From: CAIYQJ01 sp963717255
GTDB taxonomy: Bacteria; Chloroflexota; Limnocylindria; Limnocylindrales; CSP1-4
Assembly (NCBI GenBank): GCA_963717255.1
Contig: CAVQVT010000008.1
Span: 70,552-134,551, forward strand
Direction of reading: 5' to 3'
Length of the DNA stretch: 64,000 nucleotides
The position numbers were made by a program, and so were the translations under genes. How positions within the stretch are numbered: the first letter of the stretch is position 1; each line of letters starts with the position of its first letter. Positions 33,828 through 43,141 of the stretch are shown piece after piece. The notes under the pieces were generated by a model. It saw only the letters and a program-made list of their open reading frames with translations. It was not told the origin of the DNA and did not search any database.

Positions 33828-33991
33828 GCCCTAACGATGGTGGGGGCATCCGGTGGTCTGGAGGGACAGCGGCACCCTTTCGCCGTGCCATTCGGCCCTG
33901 CCACCCGTCGCGACCTCACCGCTATCGTCGCGACCGTGGCGAGCGCCGCAGGGGACGCGCGGCGCTCGCCGCCGCGCGTCCGGGGCATGCG

Positions 33992-35263
33992 TCAGAGGTA
34001 GTGCGTCTTCCGCGCCTGCGCGGTGAGCTCGTCGCGGAAGTCCGGATGCGCGATCGCGATGAGCCGCCGGGCTCGCTCGCTGATCCCCTGGCCATAGAGC
34101 TCGGCCACGCCGTACTCGGTGGCGACGGTGCGGACGTGCGCACGCGTGGTGACGACGCCCGCGCCCTCGCGGAGGAACGGGACGATCCGGCTGTACTTGC
34201 CGTCGCCCGCCGTGGACGGGAGGGCGATGATCGCCTGGCCCTCGGCCGCGAGCGCGGCTCCGCGGATGAAGTCCATCTGGCCGCCGACGCCCGAGTAGAG
34301 GCTCCAGCCGATCGAGTCGGCGTTCACCTGGCCGGTCAGGTCGATGGAGATGGCGCTGTTGACGGCGACCATCTTGCGGAAGCTGCGGATCACGTGAGTG
34401 TCGTTCGTGAAGTCCGACGGCCGCATCTCGACCATCGGGTTGTTGTCCACGAAACGGTAGAGCTTGTCCGTCCCCATCATGAACGTGCAGACGATCTTCC
34501 CGCGGTTGCGCTCCTTCGCGAGGCCGGTGACGACGCCGGCCTCGACGAGGTCCACGACGCAGTCGGTCATCATCTCCGTGTGGATCCCCAGGTCCTTCTT
34601 GTCGTGGAGGAACTGGGCCACGGCAGACGGGATGGCGCCGATCCCCATCTGGAGCGTGGCGCCGTCGGGCACCAGCGCCGCCACGTACTCGCCGATGCGG
34701 CGCTCGACGTCGCTGATCTCCGGGTCGTGATGCGAATAGGGCGGCTGGTCCACCTCGACCGCGAGGTCGATGTCGCCGACGTGGACGAAGCTCTCGCCCA
34801 GGGTCCGCGGGATCGATCGGTTGAGCTGCGCGATGACGGTGGTGGCCGCCGGGATCGCCGCGAGCATCCCCTCGACGCTCGTCCCGAGAGAGCAGAAGCC
34901 GTGCTCGTCGGGCGGCGTGACGTTGAGGAGGACCGCGTCGAGCGGGAGGATCCCCGACCGGAACAGATCCGGGACGTCGGACAGGAACGTCGGGATGTAC
35001 TCCGCGCGGCCCTCGTTGACCGCCCGTCGGGCGTTCGGCCCGATGAAGAGCGCCTTGTGGCGGAAGCTGGAGGCGACCTCGGGGGCGAGGAGCGGACCCG
35101 GTCCCTCCGTGTGGAGGTGGATGACGCTCACGCCGCGGAGCTCGGGGGCGCGCTCCGCGAGGGCATCCAGGAGGACGGACGGCGTGGCGGCCGCACAGTG
35201 GACGTAGATCTGGTCGCCCGACCGGATGCCGGCGACCGCCTCGGCAGCGCTGACGATCTTCAT
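33992..35263 (-). CDS. Acetyl-CoA hydrolase / 4-hydroxybutyrate CoA-transferase family protein
   Basis: 423 residues. Family features: SGDQIYVHCAAATPSVLLDA, PDEHGFCSLGTSVEGMLAAI, ATLQMGIGAIPSAVAQFLHD, the catalytic glutamate in LGIHTEMMTDCVVDLVEAGV, and SGVGGQMDFIRGAALAAEGQ. These enzymes move CoA between acids through a glutamyl-CoA intermediate; acetate, propionate, butyrate or 4-hydroxybutyrate are possible acceptors. TAGCAT at 35271-35276 precedes the ATG at 35263 by seven bases, favouring this start and a leaderless transcript over an upstream GTG/ATG at 35290. Confidence 0.9.
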   Translation of the reverse strand: MKIVSAAEAVAGIRSGDQIYVHCAAATPSVLLDALAERAPELRGVSVIHLHTEGPGPLLAPEVASSFRHKALFIGPNARRAVNEGRAEYIPTFLSDVPDLFRSGILPLDAVLLNVTPPDEHGFCSLGTSVEGMLAAIPAATTVIAQLNRSIPRTLGESFVHVGDIDLAVEVDQPPYSHHDPEISDVERRIGEYVAALVPDGATLQMGIGAIPSAVAQFLHDKKDLGIHTEMMTDCVVDLVEAGVVTGLAKERNRGKIVCTFMMGTDKLYRFVDNNPMVEMRPSDFTNDTHVIRSFRKMVAVNSAISIDLTGQVNADSIGWSLYSGVGGQMDFIRGAALAAEGQAIIALPSTAGDGKYSRIVPFLREGAGVVTTRAHVRTVATEYGVAELYGQGISERARRLIAIAHPDFRDELTAQARKTHYL

Positions 35264-35427
35264 GCCGCCGATGCTATCGGTACGGACCAATCCTGGCGCC
35301 GTCCGAACCGCCCGCGCTCATGCGCCATCCGGCACGGGGCAGGCGCGCGATGGTCACGCAGCCGGCCCGGCGTGACGGTGGCGGGCGGCGATGCCGGCGG
35401 ACGTGCGTCCCGGAGACGGCCGCGGCC

Positions 35428-36111
35428 CTAGTACTCGGGGATCGGCGGACGGTGCCGAGCGACGAACGCGGCGGCCTGGGCGCGGCGCTCGAGGTTGAGC
35501 TTGGACAGGATGGAGCTCACGTAGTTCTTCACGGTCTTGTCGGACAGGAAGACCTCCGACGCGATCTCCTTGTTGGTCTTCCCCTCGGCGACGAGCATCA
35601 GGATGCGCTGCTCCTGCGCCGTCAGCTGCGCGAGCTCATCCTGGTATGTCCCGCTCGCGATGCGGCGGACGCGCTCGAGGACCTTCTCGGTGACGGCCGG
35701 GTCGAGGAGCGATTCGCCGCGCCCGACCGACTCCAGCGCGGCGACGAGGTCGCGCGCCCGGATCTGCTTGAGGAGGTACCCGCTCGCCCCGGCGATGATC
35801 GCGGAGAGGACGGCCTCCTCGTCCGGATAGCTCGTCAGCATCACGACGCGCGTCGCGGGCGACTCGGCGCGGATCTCGCGACAGGCCTCGATCCCCGACC
35901 CGTCCGGAAGGCGCACGTCCATCACGACGAGATCCGGCTGGAAGCGGCGCGTGGCCTCGAGTGCCTCCTCGACGGTGCCGGCCTCGGCGACGACCTGGAA
36001 CCGGTCGCGACGGTCGAGGAGCGCCACCAGGCCCTGTCGGACGACCTCGTGGTCGTCGACGACGAGCAGTCGCAGCGGTCGGACCTCGCGGCCCTCGGTC
36101 GTATCGGTCAC
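35428..36111 (-). CDS. LuxR/NarL-family response regulator (DevR/DosR-like)
   Basis: 227 residues. Receiver domain: acidic pair in LLVVDDHEVVRQGLVALLDR, phospho-acceptor in DLVVMDVRLPDGSG, Thr in VVMLTSYPDEEA, Lys in SGYLLKQIRARD. C-terminal LuxR HTH: LTAQEQRILMLVAEGKTNKE followed by IASEVFLSDKTVKNYVSSIL. The DKTVKNYVSSILSKLNLERR helix and linker are close to DevR/DosR. The ATG overlaps the kinase stop, so they form a two-component pair. Confidence 0.94.
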   Translation of the reverse strand: MTDTTEGREVRPLRLLVVDDHEVVRQGLVALLDRRDRFQVVAEAGTVEEALEATRRFQPDLVVMDVRLPDGSGIEACREIRAESPATRVVMLTSYPDEEAVLSAIIAGASGYLLKQIRARDLVAALESVGRGESLLDPAVTEKVLERVRRIASGTYQDELAQLTAQEQRILMLVAEGKTNKEIASEVFLSDKTVKNYVSSILSKLNLERRAQAAAFVARHRPPIPEY

Positions 36112-37697
36112 ATCTCCCCTCCGGAGGTGGCCCCGTCGCGTCGCGGAAGCGTGACGATGATACGCGTCCCGGCTCCCAGTGCGCTGTCGATGACGATGGT
36201 CGCGCCGAGCGCGTGCGCGCGATTGCGCATGTTCGCGAGGCCCTGGTGCGTCGGAGCACGCGCGGCCTCGACGGCGAAGCCGGTGCCGTTGTCCTCGATC
36301 GCGAGGACGATGCGTTCCGGCGTGCTCCGGAGGTCGACCGTCGCGCGGGACGCGCGTGCGTGACGGGCGACGTTCGAGAGGGCCTCGCGCGCGATGATGA
36401 GCAGCTGGCCGGTCTCGTCCGCGGTCATCTCGCCGAGGTCCACGTCGTCCGCCCGGACCTCCGCGTCCCCCATCGTGTTCACGCGGAACTCCTCCACGAG
36501 GGCCGACAGCCCGGCCGCGAGCGCCATCCCCTGGAGCAGCTCCGGGCGCAGGCCGAAGATGAAGTTGCGGATGTCTCGGATCGTCTTGTCCAGCGCCTCG
36601 ATCGCCCGGTCCACCCGCGCCTTCGCGTCCGCCGGATCCTCGTCCATGAGCTCCGGCACGTCCTCGAGCGAGAGGCCGACCGCGTAGATCGACTGGATGA
36701 TCCCGTCGTGGAGATCGCGCCCGATCCGCTCCCGCTCCTCGACGATCGCGAGTCGCTGCACCTGCTCGTGGAGCCGCGCGTTGTCGATCGCGATGCCGGC
36801 ATGAAGGGCGAACGTCTCGACGAGCCTCTGATCCTCGTCCGTGAACTCCTCCCGGCCGCGCTTGTCGGTGAGGTAGAGGTCGCCGATGAGCCGCCCCTTA
36901 ACGGTGACCGGCACGCCCAGGAAGCTCCGCATCGGCGGGTGCTCGGGCGGGAATCCGGCTCGCCTCGGATCGGTGTCCATGTCCGCGATCCGCAGCGCAT
37001 GGCCGCCGCGGATGATGTGCCCGAGGATGCCGCGCCCGCGGGGCGGCTCCCCGATCGCGTCGCGGGCCGCGCGCGCGATCCCCGACGTGATGAACCGGTC
37101 GATCCGGCCCGTCGCGTCCACGATGCCCAGGGCCGCGTACCTCGCGTCCACCAGCTCCCGCACCCGGTCCACGATGACCTGGAGCACGCGGTCCACCGAC
37201 AGCACCCCCGCGACCGCACGGGCGGCGTCGTCCACGGCTCGCAGACGGTCCACGGCCATGCGCGCCGAGGCTCGGGCGAGCCGCGCGTCCACGAGGAGCT
37301 CGACGCTGCGCGCCAGCGCGGCCGCGCCTGCGTGGGGGGGCTCGGACACCACTTCGCCGATCGAGCCGCCCTCCGTCAGGGGGAGCACGGGATGGACACC
37401 GGGCCGCGGAGCGCCCTCGGAGTCGACCTCGTCGCCCCCCTCGCCACCGGCCGGGACGGGGGCGGCGGTCCCGGCAGCCCGGCGCAGGCTCCCGACTCCC
37501 GCGGAGACACCCTCCAGCCCGGCCCCCTCGATGCGCAGCGCAAGGCCGTCCACACCGATCGCCTCGGCGTACGCGGCGAGGGCATCGCGGACCCGGGCAC
37601 GCGACGCCGCGGAGGGCTCGTCGAGGTGCTCGGCGAGGCCCGCGAGCGTCGCGTCGAGCAGGACCAGCTCGTCGGGCCGGGACGCGGTCTGGGTCAC
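36108..37697 (-). CDS. GAF-domain sensor histidine kinase (DevS/DosS-like)
   Basis: 529 residues from GTG at 37697. A Pro/Gly-rich N-terminal region (to about residue 165) is followed by one GAF domain (about 165-310; ARYAALGIVDATGRIDRFIT, GRGILGHIIRGGHALRIADM, SFLGVPVTVKGRLIGDLYLT). The HisKA_3 box RERIGRDLHDGIIQSIYAVG places the phospho-histidine at about residue 330; the ATPase has LLIIAREALSNVARHARASR and EDNGTGF. DevS senses oxygen or NO through GAF-bound haem; whether haem is bound here is not shown. TACAGT at 37704-37709, six bases before the GTG, indicates a leaderless message. Confidence 0.92.
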   Translation of the reverse strand: MTQTASRPDELVLLDATLAGLAEHLDEPSAASRARVRDALAAYAEAIGVDGLALRIEGAGLEGVSAGVGSLRRAAGTAAPVPAGGEGGDEVDSEGAPRPGVHPVLPLTEGGSIGEVVSEPPHAGAAALARSVELLVDARLARASARMAVDRLRAVDDAARAVAGVLSVDRVLQVIVDRVRELVDARYAALGIVDATGRIDRFITSGIARAARDAIGEPPRGRGILGHIIRGGHALRIADMDTDPRRAGFPPEHPPMRSFLGVPVTVKGRLIGDLYLTDKRGREEFTDEDQRLVETFALHAGIAIDNARLHEQVQRLAIVEERERIGRDLHDGIIQSIYAVGLSLEDVPELMDEDPADAKARVDRAIEALDKTIRDIRNFIFGLRPELLQGMALAAGLSALVEEFRVNTMGDAEVRADDVDLGEMTADETGQLLIIAREALSNVARHARASRATVDLRSTPERIVLAIEDNGTGFAVEAARAPTHQGLANMRNRAHALGATIVIDSALGAGTRIIVTLPRRDGATSGGEM

Positions 37698-37846
37698 GGG
37701 CCCACTGTACCCCACCCGCGGGGTGGTGCCGACCACTGCGCGCGTGCGCATGCACGCACCTGCGCACGCCCGGGGCCATAGGTCACATGCGAATGGGGAC
37801 ATCCATAACGGGCGGTGGCCGCCCCGATGCCGCATCATGCGCCGCC

Positions 37847-39250
37847 ATGAGCACCACCGACCGGCAGGGCACCGCCCCTGCTCCCCTCGACGTCGTCCAC
37901 GAGCCCGACAGGCCGGAGGCCGAGATCCCCGAGGCGGCGTCGCCGGAGGTCGGGTCCGCGCTCTCGCGCCGCGGCTTCCTGCGCGTCTCCGCCCTTGCCG
38001 GGCTGGGCGCCACGGCCGCGACGGTCGCCGCCTGCACCACCGGCGCCGCCCCGGCATGGACCTTCCCGCCGGCCCCGTCGATCCAGCCGCTGCCCACCGC
38101 GGGGCCCACGGCCGCGCCCTCCGAGGCCCCGTCGGCCGCGCCATCGGCGTCCGCGGCCCCGTCCGCCTCCGCGTCGGCCGCACCATCCGCGTCGCCCGAC
38201 CTCGGACCGATCCCGCCCGGCTGGACCGCACATGACGTGCTCGCCCGGCAGAAGGTCCGCCGCTACCTGGGCAAGCTCGCCGTGCCGCTCGCGAGCCTCT
38301 ACCCGCCCGCGGCCACCGCGAAGCTCGCCGAGATCCTCGGTGTCGCTGACGACTACCCGGAGCTCAAGGAGCTCCCGGAGTTCGCGAAGGTCACGCAGGG
38401 CAATGCACCTCTCGCGCCGAAGATCGACGGCGACTGGAAGGTCTTCGACCTGACGATCGACGAGATCCCGGACTGGCAGATCGACGCGATGACGCCGCCG
38501 ATCGCCGCTCTCGGCTACAGCGGCACGTGGCCCGGTCCGGCGCTCCGCGTCACCGAGGGGGACAAGGTCAGGATCAACCTGAAGAACAACCTCCCCGAGA
38601 CCACCGGCACCCACATGCACGGCATCGAGTTCGACGACTTCTTCATGGACGGCGTCCCATTCGTGACGCAGCTGCCGCAGGTCCCCGGGTCCACGGAGTC
38701 CTACGAGTTCGTCGCGAAGCCCTTCGGCTCGATGATGTACCACTCCCACCACAACGCCACGTACCAGGTGGGCCACGGGCTCCTCGGCGCCCTGGTCATC
38801 GACCCGAAGGACCCCAAGGAGACCTTCAAGGAGAAGTACGGCGTCACCCAGGAGTACATCTGGATCTCCAACGACTCCGTCGGCGGCTTCACGATCAACG
38901 GCCACGGCTTCCCGGCCACCGTGCCGATCGTCGCCGCCGTGGGCGAGCGCATCCTCGTCCGGTACATGAACGAGGGGATCATGATGCATCCGTGGCACAG
39001 CCACGGGTACCGCCAGTTCGTCGTCGCCCGCGACGGCGCACCCCTCGGGTCGGCCTCGTTCTACTGCGACACGCTCGGCGTGAACCCGGGCGAGCGGTGG
39101 GACGTGATCATCGAGGTGGACCGGCCCGGGATCTGGGCGTTCCACTGTCACATCCTCCCGCACGTCGAAGGGCCGGACGGGATGTTCGGCATGGTCAACG
39201 CGCTCGTCGTGACGCCCGCGCCCGTGGACCTGGCGCCTCTCCTGAAGTGA
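37847..39250 (+). CDS. Tat-exported multicopper oxidase
   Basis: 467 residues. A twin-arginine signal SRRGFLRVSALAGLGATA runs into a lipobox-like VAACTTG, so the enzyme may be exported folded and lipid-anchored. An Ala/Pro/Ser linker follows. Copper ligands: THMHGIEFDD, MMYHSHHNAT, MMHPWHSHGYRQF and the C-terminal HCHILPHVEGPDGM, giving the four H-x-H sets of a laccase-type oxidase with T1, T2 and T3 sites. Likely substrates are phenols, Cu(I), Mn(II) or Fe(II). It diverges from the DevS-like kinase and is followed by a universal stress protein. Confidence 0.93.
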   Translation: MSTTDRQGTAPAPLDVVHEPDRPEAEIPEAASPEVGSALSRRGFLRVSALAGLGATAATVAACTTGAAPAWTFPPAPSIQPLPTAGPTAAPSEAPSAAPSASAAPSASASAAPSASPDLGPIPPGWTAHDVLARQKVRRYLGKLAVPLASLYPPAATAKLAEILGVADDYPELKELPEFAKVTQGNAPLAPKIDGDWKVFDLTIDEIPDWQIDAMTPPIAALGYSGTWPGPALRVTEGDKVRINLKNNLPETTGTHMHGIEFDDFFMDGVPFVTQLPQVPGSTESYEFVAKPFGSMMYHSHHNATYQVGHGLLGALVIDPKDPKETFKEKYGVTQEYIWISNDSVGGFTINGHGFPATVPIVAAVGERILVRYMNEGIMMHPWHSHGYRQFVVARDGAPLGSASFYCDTLGVNPGERWDVIIEVDRPGIWAFHCHILPHVEGPDGMFGMVNALVVTPAPVDLAPLLK

Positions 39251-39324
39251 CGTCGAACGTCGCACCGACGGGCCCGCGGCCCGGCGGCGCGACAGCGGCC
39301 CGGACGGCCGCGATGGAGGGACTT

Positions 39325-39813
39325 GTGGCGCGGATCGAGACGATCCTGCTCGCGACGGACGCGTCGTCCGCCTCGGGCGCCGCCACGCTCCACGCCATCG
39401 ATCTCGCGGCCCGGCTCGACGCGCAGCTGGTGGTGCTCACCGTGCTGTCCACCGCCGATCGCGACCGCCCGGCCCGCGAGTCCGGGTCGAGCGCCGCGAG
39501 CCGGCGCGAGGCCCGGACCCTGGCGGTGCAGCAGGTCGTGGAGCGCGCCCGCGCCGAGGGGGCGCGCGCCACGAGCCTCGTGTGGGACGGGGAGCCCGGC
39601 GAGGCGATCGTCGACGCCGCGGACGCCGAGCACGCCGACCTCATCGTGGTCGGATCGCACGAGCGCTCCACGGTGGGCAGGTTCTTCCTCGGCAGCGTCT
39701 CCGACTACGTCGTCCGCCACGCGAAGGCGCCGGTCATGGTGGTGCGACCGAGCGCCTTCGCGCTGGCGGCTCCCGCCGCGGGGGGCGACCCCGGGATCCC
39801 GGGCCTGCGCTGA
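39325..39813 (+). CDS. Universal stress protein (UspA family)
   Basis: 162 residues from the GTG at 39325, which has GGAGGG just upstream; the ATG at 39313 would bury that site. The fold begins IETILLATDASSASGAATLH and ends with the ATP-binding motif G-x2-x-R-x2-x-G-x-FLGSVS in VVGSHERSTVGRFFLGSVSD, followed by HAKAPVMVVRP. ATP-binding Usp proteins modulate stress survival. It stands 74 bases after the multicopper oxidase. Confidence 0.9.
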   Translation: MARIETILLATDASSASGAATLHAIDLAARLDAQLVVLTVLSTADRDRPARESGSSAASRREARTLAVQQVVERARAEGARATSLVWDGEPGEAIVDAADAEHADLIVVGSHERSTVGRFFLGSVSDYVVRHAKAPVMVVRPSAFALAAPAAGGDPGIPGLR

Positions 39814-39822
39814 CGCGCGGCC

Positions 39823-39842
39823 TCCCGCCCACGCGGGCGGGA
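39823..39842. terminator. Hairpin between convergent usp and CoA-transferase genes
   Basis: TCCCGCCC (39823-39830), loop ACGC, GGGCGGGA (39835-39842). Perfect 8-bp stem ten bases after the usp stop and ten before the end of the minus-strand gene; bidirectional terminator. Confidence 0.6.
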
Positions 39843-39852
39843 TGGCCGTCCC

Positions 39853-40710
39853 CTACTTCGTGTACATCCCCTCGGGGTCGAGCTCCTCGCGGATGAGCCT
39901 GAGCTCCTCCGGCGTCGGCTCCGGCGTGGTCGCGAGGTCGGCCGACACCCTCGGCTCCCAGCCCATCGTCGCGCGCACCTCGTCGAGGGTCGCGTCCGGA
40001 TGGAGCGAGTCGAGGCGCATCTCGCCGGTCTCGTCGAAGTGGTAGATGCCGAGATCCGTGACGACGACCGACGGGCCGCTCCCGAGCCAGCCCTGCTCCC
40101 GGCGGATCCGGGCCGCGTTCTGGGCCCCACCGAGGTTCCCGGGCGACGTGCGGAAGTCGATGCGGTCCACGAAGGAGCGTGCCGACTGCCGCATGATCAC
40201 GAAGACCTGGCGGGCGTTGATGGCGATCTCGCAGGCGCCGCCGGAGCCCGGCAACCGGGTCTTCGGATGCGCGTAGTCGCCGATGACGGTCGTGTTGATG
40301 TTCCCGAAGCGGTCGATCTGGGCCGCCCCGAGGAATCCGACGTCGATCAGGCCGCGCTGGAGGTAGTAGCCGAAGAGCTCGAGCATGCTCGTGACGGCGA
40401 TCGCACCGGTGACGATCGTGGGGTCGCCGATCGACAGAGGGAGACGGGCGGGCTCGGCGCCGAAGACGCCCGCCTCGTAGACGAGCTCCATGTCCGGCGA
40501 GACGGTCCGCTTCGCGAGGTTGACGGCGATGTTCGGCAGGCCCACGCCGACGAAGCAGACATGCTGGCCGGCGAGCTCGCGCGCCGCCGCGACGATCATC
40601 ATCTCGTTCCGGCTGAAGACCCCGGCAGGAGCCTGCGCCCCCGGCGAGACGGCCGCCCGACCGGAGGTGGGGGCCGGCCCGGCCGGGGCCGGGGTGCGCT
40701 CCTCGCTCAT
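39853..40710 (-). CDS. CoA-transferase subunit B (glutaconate CoA-transferase-like)
   Basis: 285 residues. Motifs: GQHVCFVGVGLPNIAVNLAK, the putative catalytic glutamate in MELVYEAGVFGAEPARLPLS, FLGAAQIDRFGNINTTVIGD, and RLPGSGGACEIAINARQVFV. This is the beta subunit of the heterodimeric family I CoA-transferases, close to glutaconate CoA-transferase and to the IpdB-type ring-opening hydrolases of steroid breakdown. The ATG overlaps the subunit A stop. Substrate is unresolved. Confidence 0.88.
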   Translation of the reverse strand: MSEERTPAPAGPAPTSGRAAVSPGAQAPAGVFSRNEMMIVAAARELAGQHVCFVGVGLPNIAVNLAKRTVSPDMELVYEAGVFGAEPARLPLSIGDPTIVTGAIAVTSMLELFGYYLQRGLIDVGFLGAAQIDRFGNINTTVIGDYAHPKTRLPGSGGACEIAINARQVFVIMRQSARSFVDRIDFRTSPGNLGGAQNAARIRREQGWLGSGPSVVVTDLGIYHFDETGEMRLDSLHPDATLDEVRATMGWEPRVSADLATTPEPTPEELRLIREELDPEGMYTK

Positions 40711-41624
40711 CGGTAGGCTCCGTAGTCCACGACGCCCGACAGCGCGGGGGCGGACGGGCGGAGCGATGTCATCCGCTCCTCGCCGAGCTTCGCGACGTAC
40801 TCGGCGCGGCCCGAGAGCCCGTGCACCCACTCGTCGAGCCACGCCTGCGTCAGCGCGGGGTCCCGGCTGATCGGGTCCCAGTCGCGGTAGAAGCGGTTGT
40901 CGCGGTCGTAGTGGCCCTGCACATAGGACGGGTGCGCCCCGAAGGGCTCGACGACCACCGCGTCCACCACGATCCCGGGCACGATCGTCCGGTTCGGGTC
41001 GGCGCGGATCACCGCCTCGTCCACGACCTCTTCGACCACGACGATGACGCGGTCGGCGGCGAACGCGGCCTCCTTCTGGCAGCCGAGCAGCCCCCAGACC
41101 TGGGTGTTGCCCGCCGCGTCGGCCCGCTGCGCGTGGATGACCGTGACGTCCGGCCGGAGCGGCGGCACGGCGTAGACCGTCCCGTCCCCGAACGGGCTCT
41201 CGATCGGGCGGATGAGGGGGTTCGCCTTCGGCAGGTCGGTCTCGAAGTAGCTGCGGAGCGGGAAGAACGGCAGGTTCATCGCGCCGGCGGTGTACCGGGC
41301 GACCATCCCGAAGTGGCTGTACTCCTCGAGCTCGAGCGATGCGTCCGGACCCTCCGTGACGCGGCGGATGGCGTTGAGACCGCCGACGCCCGGGTTCCCG
41401 AGCCAGCTGAAGATGAGCTTGCGGGCGACGCCGCCCGCGACCATCTGGTCGTAGATCAGGTCCGGCGTCATCCGGGCGAGCGTGAGGTCCCGCCTGCGCT
41501 GCCGGATGATCTCGTGGCCGGCGGCGAAGCTGATGAGGTGCGTGAAGCCCTCGATCGCGACCGTGTCGCCGTCGCGGACGAGGTCCGCGACGGCATCGCG
41601 CATCGAGGCGACCTTGGAGCTCAC
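40707..41624 (-). CDS. CoA-transferase subunit A (glutaconate CoA-transferase-like)
   Basis: 305 residues from GTG at 41624 overlapping the aminotransferase stop; ATG at 41603 is an alternative. MRDAVADLVRDGDTVAIEGF, LIYDQMVAGGVARKLIFSWL, GTVYAVPPLRPDVTVIHAQR and ADAAGNTQVWGLLGCQKEAA are typical of GctA/IpdA. Together with subunit B it should activate an organic acid to its CoA ester, probably a product of the aminotransferase and aldehyde dehydrogenase encoded upstream. Confidence 0.88.
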   Translation of the reverse strand: MSSKVASMRDAVADLVRDGDTVAIEGFTHLISFAAGHEIIRQRRRDLTLARMTPDLIYDQMVAGGVARKLIFSWLGNPGVGGLNAIRRVTEGPDASLELEEYSHFGMVARYTAGAMNLPFFPLRSYFETDLPKANPLIRPIESPFGDGTVYAVPPLRPDVTVIHAQRADAAGNTQVWGLLGCQKEAAFAADRVIVVVEEVVDEAVIRADPNRTIVPGIVVDAVVVEPFGAHPSYVQGHYDRDNRFYRDWDPISRDPALTQAWLDEWVHGLSGRAEYVAKLGEERMTSLRPSAPALSGVVDYGAYR

Positions 41625-42961
41625 TGCCGCCTCGCGACCTCCTCCACGGCCGCCTCGAAGATCCGGATCGCGGCGGCCGTCTGCTCCTCCGTCACGACGA
41701 GCGGTGGCGTCATCCGGACGACGTCGTCGCCGGCGGTCAGGACGAGCAGGCCGCGCCGGAACGCCTCGTGCTCGACGTCCGCGGCGATCGTGCCGGAGTC
41801 GAACTGGACGCCGATGAGGAGGCCGACCCCGCGAACGTCGCGGACGATCCCCGGGTACTGGTCCACGAGCGGCTCCAGCGCGCGCCGGACCTGGGTGCCG
41901 CGCTCGTCGGCGTTCTCCATGAGACCGCCTTCGAGGAGCTTGATCGTCGCGAGCGCCGCCGCGCAGGAGACCGGGTTCCCGCCGAACGTGGACCCGTGCG
42001 CGCCGGGGCCCCACGCCATGAGAGGCTCCTTGGCGATCATCGCGCCGACCGGCATCCCGGACGCGAGACCCTTCGCGGTCACGACGACGTCCGGCTCCAC
42101 GCCCCAGTGCTCGATCGCCCACATCTTCCCCGTGCGGCCCATGCCGGACTGGACCTCGTCGGCGACGAACAGGATCCCGTGCTCGTCGCAGAGGCGGCGC
42201 AGGCGCGGCAGGAACCCGTCGTCGGGGACGACGACCCCGCCCTCGCCCTGGATCGGCTCCACGATGACCGCGGCGAACTCGTTGGCGGGCATGAGCCGGC
42301 GGAAGATCCTCTGCTCGAGCTCGTCGAGCCCCTCGCTCCCGTACGGGACGTGGTAGACGCCCGGGAGGAGCGGGCCGAAGTGGGCATGGTACTTCGCCTT
42401 GCTGCCGGTCAGGCTCACGGCACCGTACGTGCGCCCGTGGAAGCCGCCATAGAACGAGACGAGGCTCTGGCGGCCCGTCACGTACCGGGCGAGCTTGATC
42501 GACGCCTCCACGACCTCGGCGCCGCTGTTGCCGAGGAAGACACGGGTCTTCCCTTGCATCGGCGCGATGCGCTCGAGCTCGGCGGCGAGGTGCGCGTAGA
42601 TCGGCAGGTAGAAGTCGGACGCGCTGTAGTGGAGCAGCTGCGCCGCCTGCGACTGGATGGCGTCCACGACCGCGGGATGGCAGTGGCCGGTCACGTTGAC
42701 CGCGATCCCGGCACAGAAGTCGAGGAACCGGTTCCCGTCGATGTCCTCGATCACGGCACCCTCGCCCCGGACGGGGACGATGCCGTACGCGCGCGGGAGG
42801 CTCGGCGACGTGTACTGCTCGTCGAATGCGATGTGTGTGCGCGCGCGCGGCCCGGGGATCTCCGTGAGGAGGAGCGGCTCGACGGTCTCGCCGAGCGAAG
42901 GGAGGGCCGACTCGACCGGGCCGGCGTCCTCGAGCTCGGGACGGGCGGGGGCCTGGGTCAC
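41621..42961 (-). CDS. gabT: GabT-like class III aminotransferase (4-aminobutyrate type)
   Basis: 446 residues. LDFCAGIAVNVTGHCHPAVV, FLGNSGAEVVEASIKLARYV, SFYGGFHGRTYGAVSLTGSK, the cofactor aspartate in FVADEVQSGMGRTGKMWAIE and the PLP lysine in VVVTAKGLASGMPVGAMIAK. This set is typical of 4-aminobutyrate (and 5-aminovalerate or similar omega-amino acid) aminotransferases. The start is GTG at 42961 after GAGAGAGG. It heads the unit with the CoA-transferase subunits and follows an aldehyde dehydrogenase gene on the same strand. Exact omega-amino acid unknown. Confidence 0.88.
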   Translation of the reverse strand: MTQAPARPELEDAGPVESALPSLGETVEPLLLTEIPGPRARTHIAFDEQYTSPSLPRAYGIVPVRGEGAVIEDIDGNRFLDFCAGIAVNVTGHCHPAVVDAIQSQAAQLLHYSASDFYLPIYAHLAAELERIAPMQGKTRVFLGNSGAEVVEASIKLARYVTGRQSLVSFYGGFHGRTYGAVSLTGSKAKYHAHFGPLLPGVYHVPYGSEGLDELEQRIFRRLMPANEFAAVIVEPIQGEGGVVVPDDGFLPRLRRLCDEHGILFVADEVQSGMGRTGKMWAIEHWGVEPDVVVTAKGLASGMPVGAMIAKEPLMAWGPGAHGSTFGGNPVSCAAALATIKLLEGGLMENADERGTQVRRALEPLVDQYPGIVRDVRGVGLLIGVQFDSGTIAADVEHEAFRRGLLVLTAGDDVVRMTPPLVVTEEQTAAAIRIFEAAVEEVARRQ

Positions 42962-43050
42962 GGGACACCTCTCTCTCGGACGGCGGCGGGCAGACCGGCG
43001 CGACGGCCCTCGCCATCCGTCCGCCGAACGGGGCCGCCCACGCATACGTT

Positions 43051-43067
43051 CTATGCAGGATGCATAG
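43051..43067. promoter_or_regulatory. Palindrome upstream of the gabT-CoA-transferase unit
   Basis: CTATGCA-GGA-TGCATAG, a perfect 7-bp inverted repeat in an AT-richer patch about 90 bases before gabT. A TTGGCT at 43066-43071 on the minus strand could be the -35, placing the palindrome inside the promoter spacer. Its size suits a GntR-type or Lrp-type regulator, but no such gene is adjacent. Confidence 0.45.
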
Positions 43068-43141
43068 CCAAGGATACCAGCCGGCAGAGGCCGTGCGCGG
43101 GCCGGACGGCCCGAAGATGGGCCGTGGGCGCGCCCGGCGCG

